From contig JAUEDM010000002.1 of assembly GCA_033439685.1 (NCBI GenBank), forward strand, positions 1,860,001 to 1,924,000: a stretch of 64,000 bases of DNA. Direction: 5' to 3'. Positions 1 through 11,553 of the stretch are shown in pieces (the stretch's first letter is position 1; every line of letters starts with the position of its first letter). This DNA is from Apodospora peruviana (Eukaryota > Ascomycota > Sordariomycetes > Sordariales > Lasiosphaeriaceae). The notes beneath the pieces were generated by a model. It was not told where the DNA came from. It saw nothing but the letters and a program-made list of their open reading frames with translations, and did no database searches. The translations under genes were made by a program, and so were the position numbers.

Positions 1-669
1 GTTCTTGGGATTTGGATCGTGATGTGCTTGCTGACCATCGATTCACACAGCATCCGCGACCTCGCCGAAGAGCTCAAGATCCAGTACCGATGTCGCATCT
101 GCATAGAGGAAAGGAGTCCCTCACTGTTCGTCTTTTGTCGAGGCTGCGGGCCGGCCAGACACTCAAAATAGCCTGCTCACCGATCATGTCTTGCCAGGAG
201 CCAAGGCCACCAGCCCAGCCTTCCCCCCGGCATTGTCGAGCTCGTCGTCTTGTCCGAGATCCAGAAAGCTGTTGTCCTGGGTATACCCATCCAGGATTTG
301 TTCGACCGGGTAATAGGTACAAGCACAGCGGTATCATTGCTCTCGGTGTCTTCAAGAAGAACTGGACTTTTGACCACACCAAGAGCCTGTTCAGGTCCTT
401 GACAAAGGACGCCTTTTCCCTTCGGCCCAGACTCTCTGTTCCGGTCATCTCCGCCCTGATAGAGCTGGTCCTCTGCATTTCCGTGGCCCAGGTTGGCTTG
501 ACGAGGGCCATGGATGGTAGTCTGCGTGTTACGATGAAAGCCCTGATGGACACAAACGAGAAGGTGAAGAAGGCCATTGGCCAGGACCTCGAGCTGGCAC
601 GGCAGCTCCAGGTTTTGGCGGTGGTGGATGATGAGGCGGATGGTGCGGATGGTATGGATGGTGCGGATG
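1..669 (+). pseudogene. Broken patatin-like phospholipase (NLR-effector type)
   Basis: Frame 1 from base 1 reads a C-x2-C-x11-C-x2-C zinc-type knuckle (about 85-150). After an in-frame TAG at 169-171 it continues with GIVELVVLSEIQKAV and IPIQDLFDRVIGTST, the hallmark start of fungal patatin domains just before the GTSTGG nucleophile elbow. Right after GTST (about 328) the match moves to frame 3, continuing GIIALGV.KNWTFDHTKSLFRSLTKDAF. One base is therefore missing inside the catalytic GxSxG motif. After about base 400 the resemblance to patatin stops and the frame reads a hydrophobic/helical segment and a short DG-rich repeat (about 630-668). In fungi such domains often sit at the N-terminus of NACHT or NB-ARC receptors; none is visible here and the 5' end lies outside the window. 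A sequencing error could mimic one lesion but hardly both. Family identification is moderately sure; loss of function is inferred. Confidence 0.5.
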
Positions 670-740
670 GTCAGTCAAGTTGCTGCTCACCGCACCTTGA
701 ATTTTGATAATGGGCTGACATGTTGCGTGGCTACTTAAAG

Positions 741-991
741 CCGTTGTAAATCTTGCTGGAGCCAACATCGACCTAGAGTGTTGTCTCGGCGACGGCGGTG
801 CTCAGAATGGTACTTCGGGTGAAGAGTCTTCGACTGGACTCGACAACCCGTCTAATGGTCGCGATTACATCATCGTCGACAACTTCACCCGCGGTCAAGT
901 GCAGGGAATGATGGGCAACATTGGCTTGGAACAATGGGAAAAAAGGAACGTCGACAATCAGTGGAAATCATTTCGGGGCTGCTGTTTTTGA
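741..991 (+). pseudogene. Possible terminal exon with HET-s-like amyloid motif
   Basis: A reading frame open from 719 to the TGA at 989-991 joins in phase to the preceding segment if 670-740 is an intron (donor GTCAGT, branch-like GCTGAC at 714-719, weak acceptor TTAAAG). It encodes an acidic, Ser/Gly-rich stretch and then VDNFTRGQVQGMMGNIG followed by LEQWEKR. The alternating N-x-(T/A)-x-G-x-(V/A)...GN pattern is reminiscent of HET-s-related amyloid motifs, which link fungal NLR receptors to their effectors. It is a single, imperfect copy and I matched it by eye only. It belongs to the same decaying locus as the patatin remnant and may be non-functional. Confidence 0.25.
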
Positions 992-1170
992 ATCATGGCT
1001 GGGAGTGTCGGTCCGGCGCCGGCGGCGTCCTTTAATAAAAATTTCCGGAAGTGACAAGGCCTTCCGATATAACGAGTAGTATTGCCGAGTTGACTGTTAC
1101 TGTGCCTATCCTTTGGCTTGTAGTTGTGTTGGAGCTGGCGTTGTGTTCCGATGTTCGTGTTCCCACACAT

Positions 1171-1232
1171 TACTTAGGTACCTTAGGTACCTAGGTACGA
1201 GGTACTTACCTTACCTACCTTGGTAAGCTGAG
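1171..1232. repeat. TACCTAGGTA palindromic repeat cluster
   Basis: Overlapping copies of TTAGGTACC, CCTAGGTAC and TTACCTACCTT form a local palindromic array upstream of the vacuolar protease gene. The same motif family recurs in other intergenic stretches of the window. I do not recognise a named element. Confidence 0.6.
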
Positions 1233-1749
1233 GACCTGGTGTCGGCAACACCTCTGAGGATTCCGTACCTCCCCAGCCAATTGGAGGGGTCTGAACTTCC
1301 TTCCTTTATAATATTCCAGCAAACAATGGTTGTCCTTTCTCACAACGGGTGCTCTTACTTCTTGCCGTCTTGATTGTTTTCTGTCTTAGCTGGTCCAACC
1401 TGGAAGGTACTAATTAGTGAAAGTGTCTGATGGGAGGTTTCTGATCTTCAAGTTGCGCCCCAGAGCTTGTTTTGATACCAACCATCCAGGATCCCATCCA
1501 TCAGCCGTCCACCACAACAAACACTCACTCGGCTCAATATCATCTTTACCCAGCTAGGATTTCTCAGTTACGCGCCTCATGTCTGGCGTGTGAGCAGGGC
1601 AGCACCAGCACTGGGTGCCACGCAACGGTTCCACCAGCTTGACTTCGTCGTGCTCGACCCCGCCATCCCGATCCTTGGATCCTTCAAGGGCCTTGATCAT
1701 TGCTTCCAGCCCGCTCAATAATACACAAAACCACGACGGCCTGCCCAAG

Positions 1750-4700
1750 ATGCTGAATCCCATCTCGTTCCGGCCAGGTCCGGTCACTTTCTGGACAACG
1801 CTCGTCTACTTGGCATTGTTAATCCCCATCGTCATCATCAATGAGGAGCTGCCTCCGGCACCGAGTGAAGCTGTTCCGTTTGCCGGCGTCAATCTCACCG
1901 AGGCTTGGCTCGACCTCACCACCATCACGAGGGCGTACCACCCTTACAACAGCCGTTTCAATGACGAAGTTCGTAACATACTGCTCCGCCGGGTAGAGTC
2001 CATCCTGGAGGAGAACGGCGTGGCCTTTAATACATACAGGTGCGTGCATTCTTGTGGTCGTTAACCTACCTAGCTTCCTGTTTCTCGGTGGTCCACCAAG
2101 AAATCGACTGACTGAACTGGCCTACCTACCAGTAGCGCTAGAGCATCCGATTCGCAGACCACAGTCACCGTTTTCGATGACATGACGGCGAACTGCACAC
2201 ACCTGATAGGTACTAGCGCAGGGGGCACGAATGCCGGCGCCGGCAGTAAGGCTTCTCAGGCCGCCTACTTCGAGGGCCAGAACATCATTGTGTACATCAG
2301 GGGCAAACAGGACGAGGATGGTGACTGGTGGGAGACCGATGAATTTCAGGAGACCAGACGCAATGCGAAGGGTCTCACGCTGGTCAACGCACATTATGAT
2401 TCGTAAGTCACACCTCCTTATATCCATCTCTTTAAAGGGGAGACAGAGAGGCTCATATTGGTCCAGCGTCTCAACAGGCTTTGGTGCCACTGATGACGGC
2501 ATGGGCGTGGTGACCTGCTTACAAACCATCAAGTACTTCACTCACCCCGGTAACCAACCCGAGAGAGGCATTGTGGTGATGCTCAATAATGGGGAAGAAG
2601 ACTGGCTTTATGGTGCCCGAGCATTCGGCCAGAGCCCATTGTTGCCGTTTGTTCACACCTTCCTGAACGTCGAGGGTGCTGGTGCTGGCGGCCGAGCCCT
2701 GTTGTTCCGCACTTCAGACAAGGAGGTGACCAACGCGTACCGTGGAACATCCGATCCTTTTGGCACCGTGATGGGATCCGATGCATTCGGACTCGGTGTC
2801 ATTAAGAGTGGGACTGACTACTCGGTTCTGCATGACATCTACGGTCAGAGAGGTCTTGATTTGGCCTTCTTCAAGCCTAGGGCACGATATCACACGAATC
2901 AGGACGATGCGAAACACGCGTCCAGGAAAAGCCTGTGGCACATGCTATCGGCCACAATTCACACCTCGCAACGTCTCTCCAGCGATACTGGGGATACGTT
3001 TTCCGGGCCACGCGGCGATGGAGCCCGCGGCAAGGTGGCCAACGGTCGCCCAAGCGACGGTGTGTGGTTCGATCTCTTTGGAAAGGGGTTTGTGCTGTTC
3101 GGCCTGCGGTCCATGTTTGCCTGGTCGCTCACGGTGCTCGTCGCGAGCCCGCTTATACTCATTCTGGCCACTTACATCCTCCATAAGATGGACAAATACT
3201 ACTTTTTCAGCTCTCGCGTCCGCATATCTGAAGACGAAACGGTCTCAGTTGGCGGACTCAGAGGTTTCTTCCGATTCCCATTCGCACTAGCCGTGGCTGG
3301 GGCCTTGACGCTTGGTGTCGCCTTTCTCATGAGAAAAGTGAACCCGTTCATCATTTACAGCAGTCGGTACTCTGTGTAAGCGCTTCCCCCTTCGCAGAGT
3401 CTGAAAATCAAGTGCTAACGTAACTGCAAGATGGGCCATGATGGTCTCGCTATTTCATTTCACCTTCTGGTGCATCATGCGAGGTGCCAATTTTGCCAGG
3501 CCCAGCGCACTCCATCGAGGGTATGTCAATATATGGTTGTTCATCCTGGGATGGATAGTGCTGGTCGCCGTTACTGTCGCGGAAGACCGGCGCAAGATTG
3601 GCGCAGGTTATACCTTCGTATTCCTGGAGTCAGTCATATTCTTGACCACCTTCATCTCCTTTTGCGAACTTTTCTCGTTGCCGAAGAAGACCGACTGGGG
3701 TCAGCAAACCCACGATCGTCGTGAAGCAAGAGAAGAGCAGGAACACCTGTCGGTTCCTGCGCCAAACCGTGAGCCATCTCCGCGAATTCCCTCTTTTCCT
3801 CGTCAATCATCGCTGGGAGCTCTGACGACAAGAAAATCAGTGACGATCTCACCCACCGCCGTCGCCGCTGATGAGGACTCGGAACCTGACGAACCGAGCG
3901 AGCGGACACCACTGGTTGGTGGCAATGCCACTGGCGAAATGCGAACTACTTTTGCGACTACTTATCGCCGTTCCATATCCGCCATAGTTAACGGCGCCCG
4001 GAAACTGGAGGACAGCGGGGATGAGCCGTATGAGTATGAGCAGCCTTGGTCTGGGCGTATGCATTCCTGGTTGTGGTTTTTACAGTTTTTGCTGCTCGGC
4101 CCTTTTATGATCATTCTCGCTGGCCAAACTGGTCTGTTGTTCACGGATGCGGTGTACCAGACCGGCGCAGACGGTAGCAGTCTGCTGCTTCCGTATCTGA
4201 TTGTCTTCATTTTCACGGTTCTTCTGCTCCTTCCGCTAACACCGTTCATGCACCGGGTTACTCATCACGTACCTGTCTTTCTCATGGTCATCTTCTTCGT
4301 CACCCTCATTTACAACCTCGCCGCTTTTCCCTTCTCGGCCGACAATCGCTACAAGGCGTTCTTTCTCCAGACGGTTAACCTCGACAGCAGCGAGAACAAG
4401 GTGTGCTATATGGGAGTGGAGGAGTACGTACGCACCATCATTGCCGAGATGCCGTCTGCCTCGGGTCGGGATATCTCGTGCGGCCCAGCCAGACGTGCGG
4501 AACTCGTGAGCTGCTGCTACGACGGATCAGAGGTGGCGCCAAAGCTCGGCGGCGACCTACCGGACGGCGTGCCGCCGGAGAAGGCCTATCCCGACCTGGT
4601 TTCGATCAACGCGACTCGGAACGAGGGAAATAGCGCCCGCATCGAAATTGACGCGCAGAATACCAAGGCTTGTTTCTTGTACTTCAAGAAACCCGTGTCT

Positions 4701-5057
4701 GGATTCACGGTCCAGGGTGGCTCGGCCTGGGATGACCGGTTTGGGCAGTATCCCGAGGACGGCGTTGATGTGATTAAACTCTGGCGCAGGGACTGGTCTA
4801 CTCTGTGGGTTGTCGATTTTGAGTGGAAGGATGGCGACAATCGTATTGATTTGAGCCTTGCTAGCTCGGAGTCGTCTGACCTTGTACAGCGTCGTGACTC
4901 AGGTCTGGACGGCGATGTCGTCTGCATGTGGAGCGATGCTAATACGCTTGGTACCATCGCTGCGCTCGACGAGGGTCTGAAGTTTGCACCGCCCTGGGTG
5001 GCTATTTCCAAGACGGCTGAGGGGTTGGTCGAGGGGCGCAAGAGCTTCCTGGTATGA
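1750..5057 (+). CDS. PFF1: Vacuolar membrane protease, peptidase family M28
   Basis: CDS join(1750..2039, 2133..2402, 2467..3375, 3431..5057), 1031 residues, the usual size of fungal Pff1-type proteins. The start MLNPISFRPGPVTFW is the conserved family N-terminus and is followed at once by the first membrane helix (residues about 12-32). The lumenal zinc-peptidase domain shows the M28 ligands: AHYD (about 181-184), DDGMG (about 196) and NNGEED (about 229-234), expected to bind two zinc ions. About eight further hydrophobic helices follow in the middle of the protein, then a cytosolic Ser/acidic linker and a C-terminal lumenal beta-rich domain. All three introns are short with GTGCGT or GTAAG donors. 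The family is a multispanning vacuolar membrane peptidase of poorly known substrate. An in-frame region upstream of 1750 is open but lacks family resemblance, so the ATG at 1750 is preferred. Confidence 0.93.
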
Positions 5058-6097
5058 ACTCGGTTTGCGAGTTGGTTTTTTTCCTGTGCGTTTTTTCTGT
5101 ATAACTACGTACCTGTCAGCGTTTTTTTTTGGCGTGTGATTACCTATTGTTATGCTATAGGCAGAAGTTGAGTTTGTCTTTTTAAACGTCGGACGGAAAC
5201 AGAATGGGTTTCTAAGGGAAGGGAGCGGCTTGGTTGTTTGATATTGTTTAACAGTCCCTCATGTAGGAAACAAGGGATGAACTATAGAAAGTCCTATGCT
5301 ACGCTAATAGTGAATGGAGATGCTAAGTTTTGCGTGTTTGGTATTTGGGAGGAGGAGTAGGAGGAGCAGGTGTTGACTGTGTCGAGACCTGAGGTCCCTA
5401 CCTCACCTAGACGATACCTAACTAACACCCAACTAACTCTTCTCTCCTTGTTAACGTACTGTACTTACCTGTGTGTCTTTTGACAAGACTCACCACACCA
5501 GAGACCAAAGTGTACTTACCTGGTACGTAAGGTACGTACGTTAAGAGGGTCGGATTGGACGATGAAGTCACATAATTACCAGCCGGAAAGAACATTATAA
5601 TTGCTTTCGGGGCTACTCCCCCGTCTTATCTATTACTTTTTGTTTCCTTTTCCACCCCCTTTTCCGCGTGAACTCCAGCCCCGCTTCATTGACAATTAAC
5701 AGTATTCGTGGTATCACTAGGTAGATAGGTAGGTAATAAAGCAAAGAAGGAAGCAAAAAAAGGCCTGTATTGCTCCGCCGAAGCATAGGATTAAGAACCA
5801 ACTTGAGGGAAAAACAATACCCGCGATAAAACCTATGCAATGCATGCATCCTGTCTTTCTTCTGTCGCTTGTTATGCGTCTCGTCCCCCATTGACCCGAC
5901 GATGTTTCCCGTATCCTCTCGACCTAACGCCATGCTCAAGGAGAATGAGAACCCCCCACCCAAAAGAAAATGCATAATCAACCCGCAAGACCAACGCGAA
6001 TGCATCCCGCACCTCCACTTTACAGTCCAGTCCCATAGATAGACGTCATGTAACCCAAAGAAACGCTCACGAAACCCACGCCCACACCGCAGGAATC
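5058..6097. other. Intergenic, convergent 3' ends
   Basis: This stretch lies between the vacuolar protease and USP genes, which converge here. It holds AT-rich 3' flanks and a TACCT/GGTACGTA repeat cluster (listed separately). The 166-codon minus-strand reading frame at 5613-6113 has no recognisable domain and overlaps the USP stop, so I do not call it. Confidence 0.6.
5393..5542. repeat. Dispersed TACCT/GGTACGTA repeats
   Basis: Repeated short motifs (CCTACCTCACCTAG, TTACCTG, GGTACGTAAGGTACGTACG) belong to the same TACCT family as the cluster near 1.2 kb. The last is a near-tandem palindrome. Confidence 0.5.
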
Positions 6098-8836
6098 CTA
6101 CATCACTGTACATTCACGATCCGGAACCCCGGCCTCCTTGGCATTTTCCTTGCTCTTGCCCTTTTTGTCGTCCTTCTCGCGGCTTTTCGACTTGGTTCGG
6201 TCCTTTCTGTGCTGATGGTGGAAATGGTGGTGTTCTTTTGCCTTGCCACCTGCGAGGGCATCGTCCTCCTCGGTGATTACAGCTTGTTCGTCCAGGACTT
6301 CGGTACCGTTAACCTCATTTAAAGGATCCTTGCTCGACCGCGAGAAGCCCAGCCTAGACATGGTGAGGCTAATCCTGCCCTCGCCCGCCTGACTAGTGGG
6401 GCGAGACTTGCTTCCTGTCTTGGTGAACTTGGCTGCTGCTCGCGAGAGTCTGGCTGCCGTACTCTCGTCTTGGGGTGTAACTGCCGGCGAAGGTGCGTCC
6501 GAGGTAATCGACGGGGTGACAGCCGTGGATTCGGAGAAGGCAGAGCTTCCTCGCCTAGAATTATCAACCCGAAGGTGACCCGAGCTCGGATCGTCCTCGA
6601 AGCTAAGGCGCGACGGTCTTTCGATTTCGGAGCTGAATCGTATGCTTGGACCAGTGTGAACAAGAGTCGTAGCAGAGTCAAAATAACCAGTGGTAGATTT
6701 GGATTGGTCATCAGATTGGTCTGCTGCCCCCTCGGCGGGCGGAGTTCCTGGCCGGCCGTTGGGGATGTTGATGGCGGAGTCATTATAAGAAGGGGGCTCC
6801 GCCACTGACCCATCAGTCGAGACTGCTGTAACGTCTACCATAGGGACGATCTGATAAAAGAGGAGATACGGCATTTCCTCGCGCAAGGCTTCTTTGAACT
6901 CGTCCACATATGATACTCGGTTGCCTATCGCCAAGTCGTCAAACTTTGCCCATTGCGCTTCTTCGTAATCGGGGGGAGGGTCGAGGTCATGCCGCCGATT
7001 ATCTGTAAGCAGCTTCGGCGCAACCCGGGCGAATGCGATGTAGTGGCCACTGTGAAGCGAATCACCGCGGTGACAAACAACAGACTGGAGGACTAGTTTG
7101 TATTCCTGGCTCAACCCATCCAGCTCCTGCTCGGAATTATCGTCCAGTACCATGAAGTGCGGGAGTCGCAGACTGTCCGGGATATCAATGTGAGTGTTCT
7201 GCCGTACTGGGACGCCTTGTTCTGTCATGGTGTATCTCTTTAGACATATACCGACGACCGGACGCTGATTGAAATGCCGAGCAACCTCGATATCGCTCTT
7301 TGGCTCGTTATTAGAAGCCGCATTCCACGCTGTTGTAGGAGTCAGTCGGCATTTGGTACACGGAACGGGTTGGACGAGACCCACGTATCAGTCTAAAGAA
7401 TTGCCAAGCCGGTATGGTCACAGCCTTCACAACCGTTGAGCCTGTGCGCCTGGCCCTTTGAAGGATGCTCTCGTTGTCTTGGTCTGAAGATTTCCCATCA
7501 TCACCGACCACAATGCGTTGTATGATGCTCGTCGATCTATGACGAGACACCGAGGGAGTCTCGAAAGTCTTAACCGAACCGGGACTCGTCACAGGAACTG
7601 GAGATCCTCGCATCGAATCATGTACTGTCCACCTTCGCTGCAATTGCGGGTTTTCGACATGTTCGCTGATAGTTCTATCGTCCTCTTCAGTGATCATGCG
7701 TATTGTGCTCGTAGGAGCATCTGGCCCGGAGAGCTTTTCAGATCCCATCTTCTCCTCCAAACTATCTCGCAAGACATCTACCTTGTTGTTAAAATATTCC
7801 TCTAGGCAATCTTCCAGCTTGATCCCCTTTCCCTCGGGGTCGGGGGGAACGGCCAAGTTTAGTAACCTCTCGTGGACGACTTTGTGATCGTCTACATCCC
7901 GCTTCCCTTGGTGAAAAAGATCGACCTGCAAGGTAAGAAGCGGTAACTGCAAGGTTTCGGTGATGAAGGCAAACGCCTCGGACGTGTCTTGTTGTTCGAT
8001 AAGCTTTGCATCCTGCCACCCACAGGCGGCGAGAGACTCTTGTATATGCTCAGTCTGGGGCACATATTATTAGCCCAGGGTACCAACAGGTAGCTGAGAG
8101 CACTGTACCATGTCTGTGTGAATCAACTTTCCACTCCTCAACATGTTGACCCAAAGCCTGATCAAGGCGCCCAGTTTCCTCTGGGCCTCGTCTGTTGCAT
8201 CGTTTTTCAACATACACTCAAAGGCTGAGAGCTTCGCAAACATGGCGAAGAGCAGAGCGTCTAGGTAGCAGGTGACATTCCCCCTGTTCTCGGCGCCTAG
8301 CATCTGAACATTTGGGTTATACGGTTGTATTATTCCCGCAAATGCCTTTTGTTGGAGTTGTAAAAGCTCGACCGTTTTATCGACATCACCATCGGCGAAC
8401 TTGGAGTTGAGGGCGTATCGGACGAGTTCCTCGGAAACGCCGTTGTATTTCACCTCCTCGAGACGCTTTGTAACTTCCGCGACCTATTTTGGTGTATGAG
8501 CTTTCTGTCAGAGGCGACCTTCTTGCAGGCCCGAAGGACACCGACCTTTGCAGTCTCCCTTTCTTCTTCCTCTTTCTCCCGCTGTGCTTGCTTCACGGAC
8601 TCGGGCTTGAAGATTGAAAGCCAGATGTCGGCTGTCAGAGGGCGAGCCTATGAGCTGTCAGTAACCGAATATATGGTCCATTAGACGGGACCCGCAGCCA
8701 CACGCACCCTGACACCTGGCTCGGATGATTTATTCCGACGATGGCTGCCGTTCTTGTCTCGCACACTGCGAAACTTTTTGGGCACCAAAGCCGCTGCTTT
8801 CATCTTCTCCATGGTGGGCAACACGGCATGTGACAT
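6098..8836 (-). CDS. Ubiquitin-specific protease (C19 deubiquitinase)
   Basis: CDS complement(join(6098..7329, 7385..8054, 8109..8483, 8546..8647, 8708..8836)), 835 residues. The cysteine box is GNVTCYLDALLFAMF with the nucleophile near residue 150, closer to the CYLD-like GNSCYLDS form than to classical GNTCYMNS. The histidine box is SLHSGHYIAFAR near residue 516, in a region with LKRYT and HIDIP typical of the USP palm. A charged insert of about 140 residues separates the two halves, and the C-terminus is a long low-complexity tail ending in Lys/His-rich repeats. The protein removes ubiquitin from substrates; which ones cannot be told. Two ATGs are possible, at 8836 (MSHAVLPTMEKM) and 8812. 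The exon at 8546-8647 encodes a LTADIWLSIFKPE segment and is placed by splice sites and phase only. Confidence 0.88.
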
Positions 8837-10097
8837 GGGCGATTGGGGACGTCGAAGACCAGGCGTAGTGGTCTTTGGAGGTTATGATAGTTGGTCTTGT
8901 AGTCGATTTACAACCATGATCTAGAGCACGATATCGGATGGGAAGACGCGGGGTTTGCGATGCGATGAAAGCGAGGATCGAAGGAACGAGAATGTCGATG
9001 GAGGATCTGGCGCTGAAGACAATGAACTGGTCGTAAAGAAAAATTGCCTTTCAGGCCCAAACCAACAGCACAGTCACAAGCGTCCGCGAGAGTTCTCTCT
9101 CGACTCGTGTCTTGTCGGAATCAGACTCGGTAGATTCCTCGCGGGGCAGCGAGGTAGACTCGGGCTCCGGTGGAGAAAAAAGTCAAGACGGCCGAGAGGG
9201 ATGGGAAACTGCCGCAGGTGATGTAAATGTGTAGGTGGTCCACTTGCGGGAGCCTAGAGGCTGGAGAAAGCGGCTTTAGGTACGACGCATGTTGTCCTGG
9301 CTAATTGCGAGAGAACAACGTCGACCTCGAAGGCTGAAGGTGTACGGAATAAGTGATGCGAGTTTAAAGGTGGGATGTTTGTTGGGTGACGGGAGGGCAG
9401 CTGAAGGCTCCTTGTCCTGTTGGAGATGAATGGGGCCTGCAGCAGTGGCCTGGCCCAGTCAAGGTACAGAGGTACCGCTTCGTACGTACTGTACGGCCCA
9501 CGGGCGGGCTACTACCTGGTAGGTACCTAACCTTACCAGTGGCTACCTGCCCATCTGGGCCACCTCAAACATACAGATCGTCTACGCCAAATGGAGGGGG
9601 TCCACACGTGTACGGAATAGGTAGGGTGGCCGGTTTGTAAGGAGACATGGCAAATCGCCTGTGCCAATCAGTCGATCAAGCAGCCCACCGTACACTTCAC
9701 TCCGGGCTAGGTAGCTTCCAGGTTGTTACCTTACCTCTACGTATACCTCAGGATGAATTGCCACTTTGCGCTCCAATGCCTCATATTTACATGCACTGCG
9801 AGGACATCTCCTCATGGGGTTGCAATTTCGTGTCCGAACTTGCGCCTGGTTGGCAAGTCGCCGCCTCGGGTATCTCTGATGTACTTTCATATGGGAAAGG
9901 CTCTGTAAAATGCAAAAGGGAACCTCCAAGCTCATCCCAGCCTATCCCTGAAGCCCTACTCAGCCTCTAGGTCTAGCCCTCTAAAGGAAGCAGCACGCTA
10001 GGGCCGAAATCTTGCATCAACCCCGTGTCCCTGTTTACGCCATATCGCCTGCCATCCATATCCTCATCCTCCCGGGCAAATCGATAGCGGCGGCATT
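8837..10097. other. Intergenic, USP promoter side
   Basis: I see no supportable gene in this stretch. It holds the 5' flank of the USP gene, the 3' flank of the phosphatase gene and a TACCT-type repeat cluster. The small reading frames (up to 107 codons) lack domain signatures. Confidence 0.6.
9463..9550. repeat. GGTACC/TACCT repeat cluster
   Basis: Contains AGGTACCGC, CGTACGTACTGTACG and CCTGGTAGGTACCTAACC within 90 bases, the same palindromic motif family as near 1.2 and 5.4 kb. Confidence 0.5.
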
Positions 10098-10747
10098 CTA
10101 CGGCGGAAAAAGTCCGGATTGCGTCAGAACATTACATTGACTAAAGTGATTAAGTGCCGCCCGACATTGCTTACCGCCGACATCGAACCTCTCACCCTGG
10201 ACAAGAAAGGCGACGAGCCCCCTGTGGGTGACGACGAAGATGTTGCCGTACGAGCCCGAGAGGTCTTTCAAACGGCTTCTGACTCTCTCAGCACGAGCTA
10301 CCGCACCCTCGACGTTGTGCGCAGGATAGTCCCATTCCTCATCGCAGTTGCTAAAGTCAATCATTGGAAATTTGGCCGCCAGTTCGGCTCTGGAGACCCC
10401 CTTGTTGCAAATTGCATCGTGTGCTTCTCTCAAGTCTGGCCAGATCTGGATTTCAGGTCTGCGTATCGGGTCCTCGAGGATGCCAGGACCAAAGGCAAGC
10501 AGCGCGGTCTGTAGGGTCCGCGTCATGGGAGATATTACAATGAGGTCCGCCACGATGGGATTCACCGATTTGGCTTGTGTCTCGCCGAGCTCAGTCAGAG
10601 GAGGATCCCTCGAGGGGTAATTCCTATCCACACTACGTGAACAGTAGGAGCCTTTCAATTAGCACTGCAGACTGACAGCGGTTCATGCTCTTACTTGTGA
10701 AGTGACTGCCCGTGTCGCAGTATGTGAATCACCGTCGAACCCGCCAT
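10098..10747 (-). CDS. Histidine phosphatase (phosphoglycerate mutase-like)
   Basis: CDS complement(join(10098..10632, 10695..10747)), 195 residues. The first exon is only 53 nt and supplies the catalytic motif: MAGSTVIHILRHGQSLHN, with the RHG triad crossing into exon 2 as HNVDRNYPSRDPPLTELGE. Other expected residues are the Arg in SPMTRTLQTA, the Glu in DLREAHD and the second His in VTHRGLVAFL. This is the set of the branch 1 histidine phosphatase superfamily, which transfers phosphate through a phospho-histidine. The size and motifs resemble fungal proteins related to yeast YOR283W, broad-specificity phosphatases of uncertain substrate. Without the 62-nt intron the RHG motif would be missed. 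Confidence 0.9.
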
Positions 10748-11553
10748 CGTTTGCTGAGTAGTCGTTGTACCGTCCCGCCGTCACGAGGGAGGTGTGGTGG
10801 GGTGGGGTTGACGTCTCCATAACGTTGCGCCGGGACGAGGGGTCCATCCGAAAATCTCGATGCCTGGGCCAACATGGCATTGTGAATCAAAAAGCGTTCT
10901 TCTGGATGAACGCCTAAAATGGCCAATGACGAATTGAGTTGACTTCGCATATTATCGGACACTACAACAATCACACGGAGGGATCAGGCTCGAACCCATC
11001 CAGGCTCGCACTTTTTTAATCGGCGTTTGTTTCCGTTGGGAGCTGTCTTATTATTTCCATCTTTGCTCAACTGGTATTGTTCCAGAACTTCCAGTTCGGT
11101 CAAGTGCCGCGGCCCGGCAAGAGACGGCCAACTCGGGCCAGTAAACTCGGCCTAAAGTCCAATACCAAAAATAAGTAAACGACCTGAAAGGTTGCAACGT
11201 CGAAGAGCGACGACCATTCGAGCTTGAGAACATGATATAGTACTGGAACGAGGCAACACGGATATCCGTATCCGTACAGTACGGTTTAGGGGTCAAGCCA
11301 CCCCCGGACCAAGCCACAGGTGCGGGTATCATCTCCGCTTTCTTTCCCCGCTGGAGCTTCGGTCAACCCCAGATTCGTACCTCGGCATGGGCTTAACGCG
11401 GAAGTGGCCAAGGGATGCACCTCAACATCGAACGACATCTATGAAGCCTCCTTTCAACTCATGCTTCTCCTTCCATTCCAACAAGCCCGACTAAAGTGCC
11501 ATTTTGTCCTGCGATCGAAAAAACTCATTGCATTCTCGAACTTTAAAACCACA
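10748..11553. other. Divergent promoter region
   Basis: This lies between the divergently transcribed phosphatase and acyl-CoA dehydrogenase genes. I see no gene. ATGs upstream of 11554 are sparse and give only short frames. Confidence 0.6.

Noticed and set aside
10980..11020. GGCTCGAACCC resembling a tRNA B-box
   Set aside because: No T-arm stem, anticodon arm or acceptor stem can be folded around it on either strand.
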